Shown here: piece by piece, positions 19,252 to 28,102 of the stretch
How positions within the stretch are numbered: the first letter of the stretch is position 1
Layout: each line of letters begins with the position of its first letter
Assembly (NCBI RefSeq): GCF_008304605.1
Contig: NZ_PIJY01000026.1
Coordinates: 434,001-498,000 of the forward strand
Length of the DNA stretch: 64,000 nt
Direction: 5' to 3'
Origin: Oceanobacillus polygoni
GTDB lineage: Bacteria; Bacillota; Bacilli; Bacillales; Amphibacillaceae
The notes under the pieces: model-generated
The model's input: the letters and a program-made list of their open reading frames with translations, nothing else
Databases searched by the model: none
What the model was told of the DNA's origin: nothing
Made by a program: the position numbers and the translations under genes

Positions 19252-20592
19252 TTAATTAGCCTTTTTGAATAATTCCTTCTCTCGCCACTTTCCAAAACGA
19301 TAGTAGAGCATCGCTATTACACTACTAATCACAAAGCTTGCTCCCATTCCAATCGCTATTCCGATCTCACCAAACACCTTTGCAAATAAAGCTGTCAGCG
19401 GATATCGCAATACCCAAAATGAAATAATATTAAGTACAAGCACTTGATACATTGCACCTGCCGCACGAACGATTCCATTTAAGATAAAATTAATTCCTAA
19501 AAACGGATAACATAAAGCAATAATTTGTAAATACGTTTTTCCAAATGCGACCGCTGCTTCATCCCGAATAAACAGTCTGACACCATATTCTGCTAAAAAT
19601 ACAACGACAATACCGATTGCAAACATAATGGAGAAATTGTAAAGGACACCATACTTCGCAATCCCTTTTACACGTGACCAATTTTTCACGCCAATGTTTT
19701 GGCCGGCCATACTACTAACAGCAGTGCTAAGCGCATGTGCAGGTAGCATCAATAAACTATCCAAGCGCTGTGCAGCACTAAATCCAGCCACAACGCCACC
19801 GCCAAATCCTGTAACAACACTCATAATTGCTGCTGAGCCTGCTGAAATAACGGACATCTGTAGACCTGAAGGAATTCCCAGGTTCAAAATCAAACCTACT
19901 TCAGCTTTAGCTGGTAATGTTGGCATACTAAACGGTGCAAGCTTTTTAGATAAAATATAAATCAAACCATATAGAAAAGCGACTCCTTGCGAAAGTACAG
20001 TTGCATATGCAGCACCTTCCACTCCCCATTTAAACACACTTATAAATATTGGATCGAGTGCCGCATTTAGTGCCACAGCAATCATAACAAAGCGTACTGG
20101 CGTTTTACTATCGCCCAAAGCCCGAAGAACGGTGCTAATAAAATTATAGCCAAATAGAAATAAAATCCCAAGAAAGTTAATTTGTAAATAAGCTTTTGCT
20201 TGTTCCATCATAACTTCTGGTGTACCAAGCACACCTAGAAACTGTTCTGAAAAAAAGTATCCTATGGCACCTAAACCAACCGCTATCGTTGTTAGAATTA
20301 CGACAAATGCATTTAAATATCGTTTTAATCCTATTTCATTATCCTTTCCCTTTTGCTGCGAAAGAATGGTAAGTGCTGCATTATTTAAACCAATAATAAA
20401 GGAAAGTACCGTAAACAAAATTGTCCCCGAAACTGCAACTGCTCCCAAAGCGTTAGCACCTAATAAATTACCAACCCACAAACTATCAATAAGCTGATAG
20501 GATGTTTGCAATAAATTCGTAAGCATAATCGGCCAAGAAAATCGGAGCAATTGCTTAAATATATTCCCCTCTGTAAAATCATACTGCTTCAT
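19252..20592 (-). CDS. MATE family multidrug efflux protein
   Basis: A 446-residue protein with 12 membrane segments arranged as two MATE halves (opening GNIFKQLLRFSWPIMLTNLLQ, repeated pattern LNLGIPSGLQMSVIS). It would export cationic compounds using Na+ or H+. It heads a minus-strand run with short gaps: MATE, four-span protein, lysozyme-like, RidA, alcohol dehydrogenase. A GAGG site precedes the ATG. Confidence 0.85.
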   Translation of the reverse strand: MKQYDFTEGNIFKQLLRFSWPIMLTNLLQTSYQLIDSLWVGNLLGANALGAVAVSGTILFTVLSFIIGLNNAALTILSQQKGKDNEIGLKRYLNAFVVILTTIAVGLGAIGYFFSEQFLGVLGTPEVMMEQAKAYLQINFLGILFLFGYNFISTVLRALGDSKTPVRFVMIAVALNAALDPIFISVFKWGVEGAAYATVLSQGVAFLYGLIYILSKKLAPFSMPTLPAKAEVGLILNLGIPSGLQMSVISAGSAAIMSVVTGFGGGVVAGFSAAQRLDSLLMLPAHALSTAVSSMAGQNIGVKNWSRVKGIAKYGVLYNFSIMFAIGIVVVFLAEYGVRLFIRDEAAVAFGKTYLQIIALCYPFLGINFILNGIVRAAGAMYQVLVLNIISFWVLRYPLTALFAKVFGEIGIAIGMGASFVISSVIAMLYYRFGKWREKELFKKAN

Positions 20593-20663
20593 GATGGTAA
20601 TCCTCTTTCTATTTTTATATCATCCATAAGTTAAGCATAGCGTATTCACATAAGAAATCAAAG

Positions 20664-20694
20664 AAAGGTGATCAGATAAAAATCTGATCACCTT
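20664..20694 (-). terminator. Terminator after the TRAP operon
   Basis: AAGGTGATCAGAT, 4-base loop, ATCTGATCACCTT; on the minus strand followed by TCTTTG. It lies 12 bases after the TRAP permease stop. Confidence 0.75.
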
Positions 20695-20705
20695 AATGTT
20701 AACTT

Positions 20706-22721
20706 TTACCCCGCAGATCCTGCTTTTTTCAGATCATCACGTTGATCATCTTGACCTTTATCCTTTGTCATAAACTGAATAGCTACTAATATAACAAAAG
20801 CGATAAACCCAATCGTATCCGAATAGCCTTCTGGATACATTAGCAACAATCCCGTAATAACAGAAATAATTCTTTCAAACCATTTGATTTTACGATACCA
20901 AAACCCGATAAGCCCAGCACCAACAGCGATCATTCCAATCATTGCGGTAATGAGTGACCAGCCAATATCGATAAAGGTTCCTTCTATCATTAAAAGCGTT
21001 GGATTCAGAACGAACATGTACGGTATGATGAAAGCCGCAATCGCTAGTTTCGATGCATTAAGACCCGTACGAATCGGATCACCTCCAGATATCCCACTTG
21101 CTGCAAAGGCCGCGAGTGCCACTGGTGGTGTAATATCTGCAACAATACCAAAGTAGAATACAAACATATGTGCAGCAAGTACTGGAATCGCTACTTCTAG
21201 TTCACCATTTAGTGCAATGATTGCCGGTAAAGCAATGGTTGATGTAATAATATAGTTTGCTGTTGTAGGTGAGCCCATCCCAATAATGATCGATGTAATC
21301 ATTGTAAAGAACAAGGTTAACATCAATTGAATCTCTGGAGAGCCTGCAATGGAACCTGCAATACCAACAAGACCATTGCCTAATTTTAGGCCTAAACCTG
21401 TTTTGGTAACAACTCCAACAATAATCCCAGCACAGGCTGTAGCTGCAGCAACACCTAGCGCTGTCCGAGCACCTGATTCCAACGCTATAACAAACTTACT
21501 TGGTGTGATACGTGTATCTTTCCTAAACAAACTTACGATAATTGTTGATAGAATTCCATAAAGAGCAGCACGTTCTACACTCATACCGATGAACAAGAAA
21601 TAAACAATCGCTAAAATTGGTAGAAGCAAATGGATTTTTTTAAGTACTGTTTTTTTACTTGGAATCTCCTCCTTAGGCAAACCAAGAAGACCCATACGTT
21701 TCGCTTCAAAATGTGTCATGATCCAAATACCGGAGAAGTATAGAATAGCTGGGATCGTTGCTGCTTTCGCGATATTCCAATAACTTTCTCCCGCAAACTC
21801 AATCATAAGAAATGCTGCAGCTCCCATAATTGGTGGCATAATTTGTCCCCCAGTGGATGCTGCCGCTTCTACTGCTCCTGCAAAATCTTTCTTATAGCCA
21901 AGCTTTTTCATCATTGGGATCGTATATGCTCCCGTCGTAACCGTATTTGCTACAGAGCTTCCAGAAATTGTCCCATTCAGTGCACTAGAAAATATCGCAA
22001 CCTTTGCAGGTCCACCAATTCGACGACCAGCAATCGAAATCGCCAAGTCATTAAAGTAGTTTCCAACTCCTGTTTGAACGAGAAAAGCCCCAAATAATAG
22101 AAATAAGAAAATATACGTAGAAGATACTTGTAATGGGGTACCAAGAATACCTTCCGTCGTAAAAAACATCGATTGAATTAATTGCTGGAAACTTAACCCC
22201 CGGTGTGCAAGGATTCCTGGCATATATGGTCCAAAAATAGCATACACAAGGAATAATGCAGCAATAATTGTTATTGGTAGACCGACAGCTCTTCTAGCAG
22301 CTTCTAATACTAAGAGTACTGCAATCCCACCAATCAATACTTGTACACCATCAATTCCGCCAATTTGCTGCACTAATGATTGATAGAATACTGGCCAATA
22401 ACCAGTGACAACAATGGATAATGATGCAAGAGTGTAATCATACCAAGGTATCGTCTGCTTTTTTGTTTTTCTTCGGGCAGGGAATAATAGAAAGATTAGT
22501 GTTAATGCAAAGCCTAAATGGACCGTTCGTTGAATATAAGCTGTATATTGCCCGAAGATTCCTGTATAAATTTGGAAGAGAGAAAAAGCAATTAACATAA
22601 TAAAGATTACTTTAGCAATCAAGCCACCGACATTTCGAGTATTTGACTCAGCGTCATATTTCTGCATGAGTTCCTGTTGCTCTTCCAATGTTAGTTGTTT
22701 TGGTTCTTTGTTTTCACTCAT
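20706..22721 (-). CDS. TRAP transporter fused permease (TAXI type, DctQM fusion)
   Basis: A 671-residue permease with about 17-19 hydrophobic segments. An N-terminal region equivalent to the small DctQ subunit is fused to a DctM-like large subunit (GSSVANTVTTGAYTIPMMKKLGY and GMGSPTTANYIITST are TRAP large-subunit motifs). Such fusions pair with TAXI-type binding proteins and drive Na+-dependent import of organic acids such as glutamate or 2-oxoacids. It overlaps the DUF1850 gene by 8 bases and its binding protein is the first gene of the set. Confidence 0.9.
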   Translation of the reverse strand: MSENKEPKQLTLEEQQELMQKYDAESNTRNVGGLIAKVIFIMLIAFSLFQIYTGIFGQYTAYIQRTVHLGFALTLIFLLFPARRKTKKQTIPWYDYTLASLSIVVTGYWPVFYQSLVQQIGGIDGVQVLIGGIAVLLVLEAARRAVGLPITIIAALFLVYAIFGPYMPGILAHRGLSFQQLIQSMFFTTEGILGTPLQVSSTYIFLFLLFGAFLVQTGVGNYFNDLAISIAGRRIGGPAKVAIFSSALNGTISGSSVANTVTTGAYTIPMMKKLGYKKDFAGAVEAAASTGGQIMPPIMGAAAFLMIEFAGESYWNIAKAATIPAILYFSGIWIMTHFEAKRMGLLGLPKEEIPSKKTVLKKIHLLLPILAIVYFLFIGMSVERAALYGILSTIIVSLFRKDTRITPSKFVIALESGARTALGVAAATACAGIIVGVVTKTGLGLKLGNGLVGIAGSIAGSPEIQLMLTLFFTMITSIIIGMGSPTTANYIITSTIALPAIIALNGELEVAIPVLAAHMFVFYFGIVADITPPVALAAFAASGISGGDPIRTGLNASKLAIAAFIIPYMFVLNPTLLMIEGTFIDIGWSLITAMIGMIAVGAGLIGFWYRKIKWFERIISVITGLLLMYPEGYSDTIGFIAFVILVAIQFMTKDKGQDDQRDDLKKAGSAG

Positions 22722-23247
22722 GGATTTTCACTCCTCTCATATATTCCCATAATGTGATTTTTTCTACCTTCACTGTAAACCAATCACCAGGATCAAAATA
22801 ATCATTAAACCAGACCATATGCTCCTGTCCTGTATTCGATTCCCATAAGAATCGATTTTCAGAAACGGTTTTCCCATTGCGAATTTTCATCGAATCAAAG
22901 TAATTATCCAAATCTTTTACATGATATTTCCCATCTTCATAGATAAACGTTTGACCTTCTCCTGCATTCGCAGGCATGCCAATACCAAATTCCTCATAGA
23001 CAATTTCGTATTGCTTAATGTCCAGATTCTCTGTTACCGTGTATTTTTCTACAACATCTGTTAAATGAATGGAATGTGTAAAGACGATTTGGAATTTGTC
23101 GTCTATTTCAATTGGTTTGAATGCTGCCAGCTGTCTTGTGTTTTTCTCATAGAAAACTAAAGCTGTATCAACTGGGGCAAACAGGAAAATACCTAATAAA
23201 CTTGCTATGATAAGAATAACAATTGTAATCCTTTTATTATGTAACAT
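22714..23247 (-). CDS. DUF1850 protein of the TRAP-TAXI operon
   Basis: A 177-residue protein with an N-terminal signal-anchor (about 7-25) and an extracytoplasmic domain (FTHSIHLTDVVEKY, then YEEFGIGMPANAGEGQ). This is the DUF1850 family, regularly found between TAXI binding proteins and fused TRAP permeases, so a transport accessory role is likely. The ATG at 23247 is 6 bases after AGGTGG; an upstream in-frame start lacks a site. Confidence 0.75.
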   Translation of the reverse strand: MLHNKRITIVILIIASLLGIFLFAPVDTALVFYEKNTRQLAAFKPIEIDDKFQIVFTHSIHLTDVVEKYTVTENLDIKQYEIVYEEFGIGMPANAGEGQTFIYEDGKYHVKDLDNYFDSMKIRNGKTVSENRFLWESNTGQEHMVWFNDYFDPGDWFTVKVEKITLWEYMRGVKIHE

Positions 23248-23299
23248 GATGTTCCACCTAGATTGTGTTTCCATTATGGTTTAGTTGTATAGTTGCTTT

Positions 23300-23355
23300 T
23301 CTATTTGCCAAAAATAGCCGACAGCCATTCCCATATAAAAGGGCGGACAGCCGGC
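23300..23355 (-). other. Intercistronic hairpin between TAXI binding protein and DUF1850 genes
   Basis: TAGCCG...CGGCTA with further pairing inside makes a strong imperfect stem and no following T run on the minus strand. It may be an RNA processing or stability structure that lets the binding protein be made in excess over the permease. Inference from position and pairing. Confidence 0.4.
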
Positions 23356-23377
23356 TATAGTAGCCTATAAATGCAGC

Positions 23378-24325
23378 TTATTCTACGCTTACTCCTTGTT
23401 CCTCGTAGTACTTTTGCGCTCCTGGATGTACATCAATTCCAATCCCATCTAACGCAGTTTCCAGCTGAATAAATTGGGCCTTATCATGTGCCATACTATC
23501 TGCATTTTCATAAATAGCTTTTGTAATCTCATAAGCCGTATCTTCTGAAACGCTATCTACTACTGCAAGCATCGCTAAAACGGCAACCGTATTTACTTCC
23601 TCATCTAATCCATACGTTCCTGCTGGAATAGTGTCAGCTGCATAGTATGGATATTGCTCAACCATTTCATCAATTTTTTCCTGGTCAATCGGAACTATTG
23701 AAACATCTACCGTAGCGGATAGCCCTTCAACAGCACCTGTTGGAGTTCCAGCTGTAATAAAGGCAGCATCGATATTGCCATCTTGGATTCCTCCGGTAGA
23801 TTCACCAAAGTCAAGGTTTTGTGGTCTAATATCATCCATTGTCATTCCATGAATTTCGAGTATTTGCTCCGCATTCACATACGTTCCTGATCCCGGCGCA
23901 CCAACTGAAACAGACTTCCCTGCCAAATCCTCTACAGAGGTAATACCAGAGTTTCCAGTTGTAACAATTTGAATTGTTTCTGGATAAAGTGCTCCAATTG
24001 CAAGTACATTATCAACCGGATTTCCTTCAAAAGAATTTATACCATCAACGGCATTTGACATAACGTCTGTTTGCACAAACGCTAACTCAGCATCTCCCTC
24101 ACTTAAAGCGATTACATTATCTGCCGAAGCATTCGATGAAACTGCATCCGTCTGAATACCTGTTGCCTCTGAAATATTAGTAGCCATTTCACCACCTAGC
24201 GGGTAATATGTACCACTTGTCCCCCCTGTTAGCATTTGAAGAAATTCGTCCTCACTACATGCTGCTAGAAATAGTGCCATTCCCATCAATAATACTGTCG
24301 ATAAAAACAATTTCATCTTTCTCAT
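23378..24325 (-). CDS. TAXI family TRAP substrate-binding lipoprotein
   Basis: A 315-residue lipoprotein with lipobox LAAC (Cys23). TGGTSGTYYPLGG followed by the DAVSSNASADNV segment and VSVGAPGSGTY are hallmarks of the TAXI group of TRAP binding proteins, which bind small organic acids. It captures substrate outside the membrane for the fused permease at 20706. The start at 24325 is 8 bases after GGGG; the frame extends 3 codons further without a site. First gene of the operon. Confidence 0.85.
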   Translation of the reverse strand: MRKMKLFLSTVLLMGMALFLAACSEDEFLQMLTGGTSGTYYPLGGEMATNISEATGIQTDAVSSNASADNVIALSEGDAELAFVQTDVMSNAVDGINSFEGNPVDNVLAIGALYPETIQIVTTGNSGITSVEDLAGKSVSVGAPGSGTYVNAEQILEIHGMTMDDIRPQNLDFGESTGGIQDGNIDAAFITAGTPTGAVEGLSATVDVSIVPIDQEKIDEMVEQYPYYAADTIPAGTYGLDEEVNTVAVLAMLAVVDSVSEDTAYEITKAIYENADSMAHDKAQFIQLETALDGIGIDVHPGAQKYYEEQGVSVE

Positions 24326-24538
24326 AAAAGACACCCCTTTTGTTCTACTATTTCAATAAATTTATATTAACTGAACCATTATTAGATGTCAAACAATTCC
24401 AAAGGATTACTATATTTATTATTTAATCACAATTCATCATTTACAGCAAAATTATTTTATATTCACTCTATGATGAAAGTAATAGGTATTTTTAATCGTT
24501 AACCAGAAGCATATATAACATTATGATCGTTTCACCGA

Positions 24539-24587
24539 AAAAAACAGTCAAACACCAGATTTATCTGAGTACTTGGCTGTTTTTTGC
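24539..24587 (-). terminator. Terminator after the nitronate monooxygenase-like gene
   Basis: AAAAAACAG...CTGTTTTTT with a partly paired long loop; symmetric A and T runs. It lies just beyond the stop at 24594. Confidence 0.6.
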
Positions 24588-24593
24588 TGTATA

Positions 24594-25652
24594 TTATGTT
24601 ACTTTCACTTCCGTATTACCGACGAACAAACCGATAATATCTTCCACACTTTCTTCTTTATGTAATGCCCCTACTCCTTGTCCAGCCCAAAGTGATTGTA
24701 AATCAGCAATAGCAAATTCCGCTCCGGCTGATCTTAGGTCTTTCGTTAGTTCATTTTGAATTGGAAAAGGTAAAATATCTAGCCCACTTGATTCTACTTC
24801 ATCGATGAAGCCATTTTTTATTGCTCTTGCAGGTCTACCTGAGAACACTTTTGTTATCACGGTATCTTCATAATTTGCTTTCATTAATGCTCTACGATAC
24901 GTTTTGTTCGTACCCGCTTCTTTAGCCAGTAAGAATCTTGTTCCCAATTGTACGCCGCTAGCCCCCATTATAAGTAGTGCATCAAGTTGCTTTTTCGTAT
25001 AAATCCCTCCTGCCGCAACAACTGGTAAAGAGGTATTCTCTAAAATGGATTGCACCAGTGCAATTAAACCCATATCACTTCCATTTGGGTACTTTTCTAT
25101 GTCAAACGTGCCACGATGACCACCAGCTTCAACACCTTGAGCTACAACAATATCATATCCCATATCCTCTAAAAGCTTTGCCTCGTCAATATTTGTTGCC
25201 ATTCCAATAAGTATCGTATTATTTTCTTTTAACCGTTCAATTAATACAGAAGAAAGTACACCAAAGGCTGTACTAACAATGGGAACCTTCTCTTTTATAA
25301 GTATATAAACTTTCTCTTGTAAATAGTCATTTACTTTTACTAGATTTTCCTGCTGATCTAAGCCTATTTCATCCCTTTGCTTGTTTAAAAGTGCTTGCAT
25401 CTCATCTACATCCGTTGAGAAGGCTTCCAGATTTGCAGCAAACAGATTTACCGCAAAGGGTTTGTCCGTTAATTGTTTTACACGTTGAATAGCTTCTTTT
25501 AATACGAGTGTGTTCATATAGCCAGCGCCAACCGTCCCAAGTGCGCCAGAATTCGACACTGCGGCTACAAGTTCCGGCGTCGTAATCCCGCCAGCCATAC
25601 CAGCTTGAATGATAGGAATTGTAATTTTTAATTTTTCCAATACGCTTGCCAT
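24594..25652 (-). CDS. Nitronate monooxygenase / NPD-family FMN enzyme
   Basis: A 352-residue TIM-barrel flavoprotein. IIQAGMAGGITTPELVAAVSN, VAQGVEAGGHRG and VAAGGI..GASGVQLGTRFL are the FMN-binding motifs shared by nitronate monooxygenases and FabK-like enoyl-ACP reductases; the conserved AQG-EAGGHRG histidine favours the former. Gene family members are often both annotated, so the exact reaction is open. The ATG follows AAGGAGAGG. Upstream, TTAATTA repeats at 25790-25796 and 25803-25809 (6-base gap) could be an operator. Confidence 0.75.
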   Translation of the reverse strand: MASVLEKLKITIPIIQAGMAGGITTPELVAAVSNSGALGTVGAGYMNTLVLKEAIQRVKQLTDKPFAVNLFAANLEAFSTDVDEMQALLNKQRDEIGLDQQENLVKVNDYLQEKVYILIKEKVPIVSTAFGVLSSVLIERLKENNTILIGMATNIDEAKLLEDMGYDIVVAQGVEAGGHRGTFDIEKYPNGSDMGLIALVQSILENTSLPVVAAGGIYTKKQLDALLIMGASGVQLGTRFLLAKEAGTNKTYRRALMKANYEDTVITKVFSGRPARAIKNGFIDEVESSGLDILPFPIQNELTKDLRSAGAEFAIADLQSLWAGQGVGALHKEESVEDIIGLFVGNTEVKVT

Positions 25653-25899
25653 CCTTAACCTCTCCTTTTTTAAAAATTAACTTTGTAAAATGTCTTCACT
25701 ATTAGAATACAAGACTTATGACTTACTAAAATTAAATTCACAATTGTCCAGATATGTGCTCCGTTCCTCTCTAGCATAGCATAGACAAATTAATTAGACG
25801 ACTTAATTACAGAAAAATACCAATTTACATTCATTTATGTGAATCGTTGGTTCTCCAGTATTTTGCTTTTTTCGACAATAGTCCCACTTTTTAATCAAA

Positions 25900-25927
25900 T
25901 TGTAAATTCAATTTTTCGTGTTATAAT
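25900..25927 (+). promoter_or_regulatory. Likely promoter of the peptide ABC importer operon
   Basis: TTGTAA (25900-25905), 16-base spacer, TATAAT (25922-25927). It implies a leader of about 210 bases before the first permease gene. Confidence 0.55.
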
Positions 25928-25954
25928 CAAGAAATGGTGGGTAAATATGCAATT

Positions 25955-26115
25955 TAGGTACATGTTCAAAAGGTGGATGAAAACGATAAGATGGCTTTAG
26001 TGTGCGGGTTTGCAAACGATGTATTGACTTCTGTGTTGTCCACAGGTCGTGTCGGTCATTGTCAAATCTCTCGTCTAGATGTACCATCTTCACCAGGCTT
26101 TTTGAACTACCTTTT
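25955..26115. repeat. Inverted-repeat-bounded extragenic element in the importer leader
   Basis: The left end AGGTACATGTTCAAAAGG and the reverse complement of the right end (AAGGTAGTTCAAAAAGCC) match over AGGTA-GTTCAAAA, so the element has terminal inverted repeats. Inside, GGTACAT (25957-25963) pairs with ATGTACC (26079-26085). I see no convincing gene in it. The same TGTTCAAAAA end motif occurs at 28043-28068 and 38201-38219. It could be a dispersed palindromic element, a structured leader RNA, or both. Confidence 0.5.
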
Positions 26116-26146
26116 TAATCTACTTATGAAAGGAAGTTAGTAATCT

Positions 26147-27049
26147 ATGAGCCAGTCGACAGAACATATTGAAAACACTAGGACCGTGATAAAACCTCCT
26201 AACCCGCGATTCAAAAATTGGAAAATAGTATATCGAAAACTAAAAAAGAATAAATCAGCAATGGTTGGCGGTTTTCTCATTCTATTTCTTATAATTGTCG
26301 CAATAATCGGTCCATACTTTACGCCATATGCACCGAGTACACAAGATATTCTTAATAAACTCCAATCTCCGTCAGCGGATCATTGGTTGGGGACGGATAA
26401 CTTCGGACGAGATATTTTTAGCCGAATTATTCACGGCACCCATCTTACCTTAATCGTCGGGTTTTTCTCTGTTCTACTTGGTGGTGCAGCAGGAGTTCTT
26501 ATTGGAATTACCGCTGGTTATTATGGAGGAAGAATAGATAGTATCCTTATGAGATTAATGGACATACTACTTGCTTTCCCTAGTATTTTACTTGCACTTG
26601 CAATCGTAACCGTGCTTGGAGGAAGCCTGCAAAATGTTATTATCGCTGTTGCTATCTCATCAGTTCCTGTATTTGCTAGAATTGTTCGTGGTTCTACGTT
26701 ATCTGTGAAGAAGCTCGAATACATTGATGCAATGCGAGCTCTAGGAGCTAGTGACGCTCGGATTATTTTTAAACACATTTTTCCAAATATTACTTCACCA
26801 ATTATTGTACAAGCAACACTTAATATAGCTACTGCTATTTTATCTGCTAGTGGATTGTCTTTCCTAGGACTCGGAGCACAGCCACCACAACCTGAATGGG
26901 GTGCGATGCTAAGTGATGGGCGTAACTTCCTATATAATGCACCACATGTTGCTCTTTTCCCTGGGCTTGCCATTGTACTCGTAGTACTAGCATTCAATAT
27001 GCTTGGTGATGGTTTAAGAGACGCATTCGATCCGAAGACAAAAGAGTAG
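26147..27049 (+). CDS. Peptide/glutathione-type ABC permease (DppC/OppC family)
   Basis: A 300-residue inner membrane subunit with about six membrane segments and the EAA loop (ALGASDARIIFKHIFPN). HWLGTDNFGRDIFSRIIHG is the DppC/OppC/GsiD-type N-terminal motif. It forms the membrane channel with the following DppB-like subunit. The order here is C then B, opposite to the usual B then C. AAAGGAAG precedes the ATG. The substrate is probably short peptides or glutathione; the family does not decide. Confidence 0.85.
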   Translation: MSQSTEHIENTRTVIKPPNPRFKNWKIVYRKLKKNKSAMVGGFLILFLIIVAIIGPYFTPYAPSTQDILNKLQSPSADHWLGTDNFGRDIFSRIIHGTHLTLIVGFFSVLLGGAAGVLIGITAGYYGGRIDSILMRLMDILLAFPSILLALAIVTVLGGSLQNVIIAVAISSVPVFARIVRGSTLSVKKLEYIDAMRALGASDARIIFKHIFPNITSPIIVQATLNIATAILSASGLSFLGLGAQPPQPEWGAMLSDGRNFLYNAPHVALFPGLAIVLVVLAFNMLGDGLRDAFDPKTKE

Positions 27050-27065
27050 AAAGAGGTGAAAGATC

Positions 27066-28022
27066 TTGTTTAAGTTTATTATCCGAAGAATCATTCAAAC
27101 AATTCCTGTTTTAATCGGGGTTTCAATTCTAGTATTTAGTATGATGCACTTAGTACCAGGGGATCCTGCTCAAATTATGGCAGGTGAAAGTGCACCAAAG
27201 GAACAAGTTGAAAATATTAGAGAAAGATTGGGTCTAAATGATCCATTACCAGTTCAATATTTTAATTATGTAAAGGATGCTGTTCAGGGTGATCTTGGAA
27301 ACTCCATGCGTAGTGGACGAGATGTAACAACTGAAATTGGCGCACGGTTTTGGGTTACATTAGAACTTGCGATTTACAGTACAGTTCTTGCCGTATTTGT
27401 GGGACTTATTGTAGGAGTCATATCAGCTACGAAACGATACTCTTTCGCTGATACATCGCTTATGATTATTGCACTTTTCGGGTTATCCATGCCTAACTTC
27501 TGGCTTGGACTTATGCTTATCCAATGGTTTGCCATCGGTATTGATCTCCCTAGCTGGGTTCCATTCATTAATGACACTAGTTGGTTTAAACCATCTGGTT
27601 GGGGGAGCTTCGCACAGGTCGTATTACCAGTTGTAACCCTGGGTACCGCTAGCGCAGCCATTATTGCAAGAATGACACGCTCAAGTATGCTCGATGTAAT
27701 TGACCAAGACTATATCCGTACTGCAAGAGCAAAAGGTGTTAAAGAACGCGTTGTTATTTACCGACACGCACTAAAAAATGCATTAATACCTGTTGTTACG
27801 GTAGTTGGTCTTCAATTTGGAGGACTACTTGGAGGAGCTGTTCTTACAGAAAGTGTATTTGCTGTTAACGGTATGGGTAAATTAATTATTGATTCCATCC
27901 GAGCTCGTGACTTCCCAGTTGTCCAAGGGACCATTTTAGTTGTAGCTCTATTATTTATCTTCGTCAACTTAGCAGTTGATATTACGTATCGCTATTTAAA
28001 TAAACGTATTGATTTAGACTGA
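27066..28022 (+). CDS. Peptide/glutathione-type ABC permease (DppB/OppB family)
   Basis: A 318-residue membrane protein: six membrane segments, N-terminal IRRIIQTIPVLIGVSILVF and MMHLVPGDPAQIM, and the EAA loop ARAKGVKERVVIYRHALKNALIP, all typical of DppB/OppB. It starts with a TTG 7 bases after GAGGTG and lies 16 bases after the DppC-like gene. It is the partner channel subunit. Confidence 0.85.
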   Translation: MFKFIIRRIIQTIPVLIGVSILVFSMMHLVPGDPAQIMAGESAPKEQVENIRERLGLNDPLPVQYFNYVKDAVQGDLGNSMRSGRDVTTEIGARFWVTLELAIYSTVLAVFVGLIVGVISATKRYSFADTSLMIIALFGLSMPNFWLGLMLIQWFAIGIDLPSWVPFINDTSWFKPSGWGSFAQVVLPVVTLGTASAAIIARMTRSSMLDVIDQDYIRTARAKGVKERVVIYRHALKNALIPVVTVVGLQFGGLLGGAVLTESVFAVNGMGKLIIDSIRARDFPVVQGTILVVALLFIFVNLAVDITYRYLNKRIDLD

Positions 28023-28042
28023 TCGTTTTAAATTTTAAACAT

Positions 28043-28068
28043 ATGTTCAAAAAGTACTATTTGAACAT
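28043..28068 (+). other. Intercistronic hairpin (copy of TTCAAA inverted-repeat motif)
   Basis: ATGTTCAAA (28043-28051) and TTTGAACAT (28060-28068) form a perfect 9-base stem with an 8-base loop in the 80-base gap between the permease and ATPase genes. No T run follows. It matches the end motif of the element at 25955-26115. Confidence 0.5.
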
Positions 28069-28102
28069 CCTTTACTAGATTGTCAGAAAGGAGTTTCTCA
28101 AT

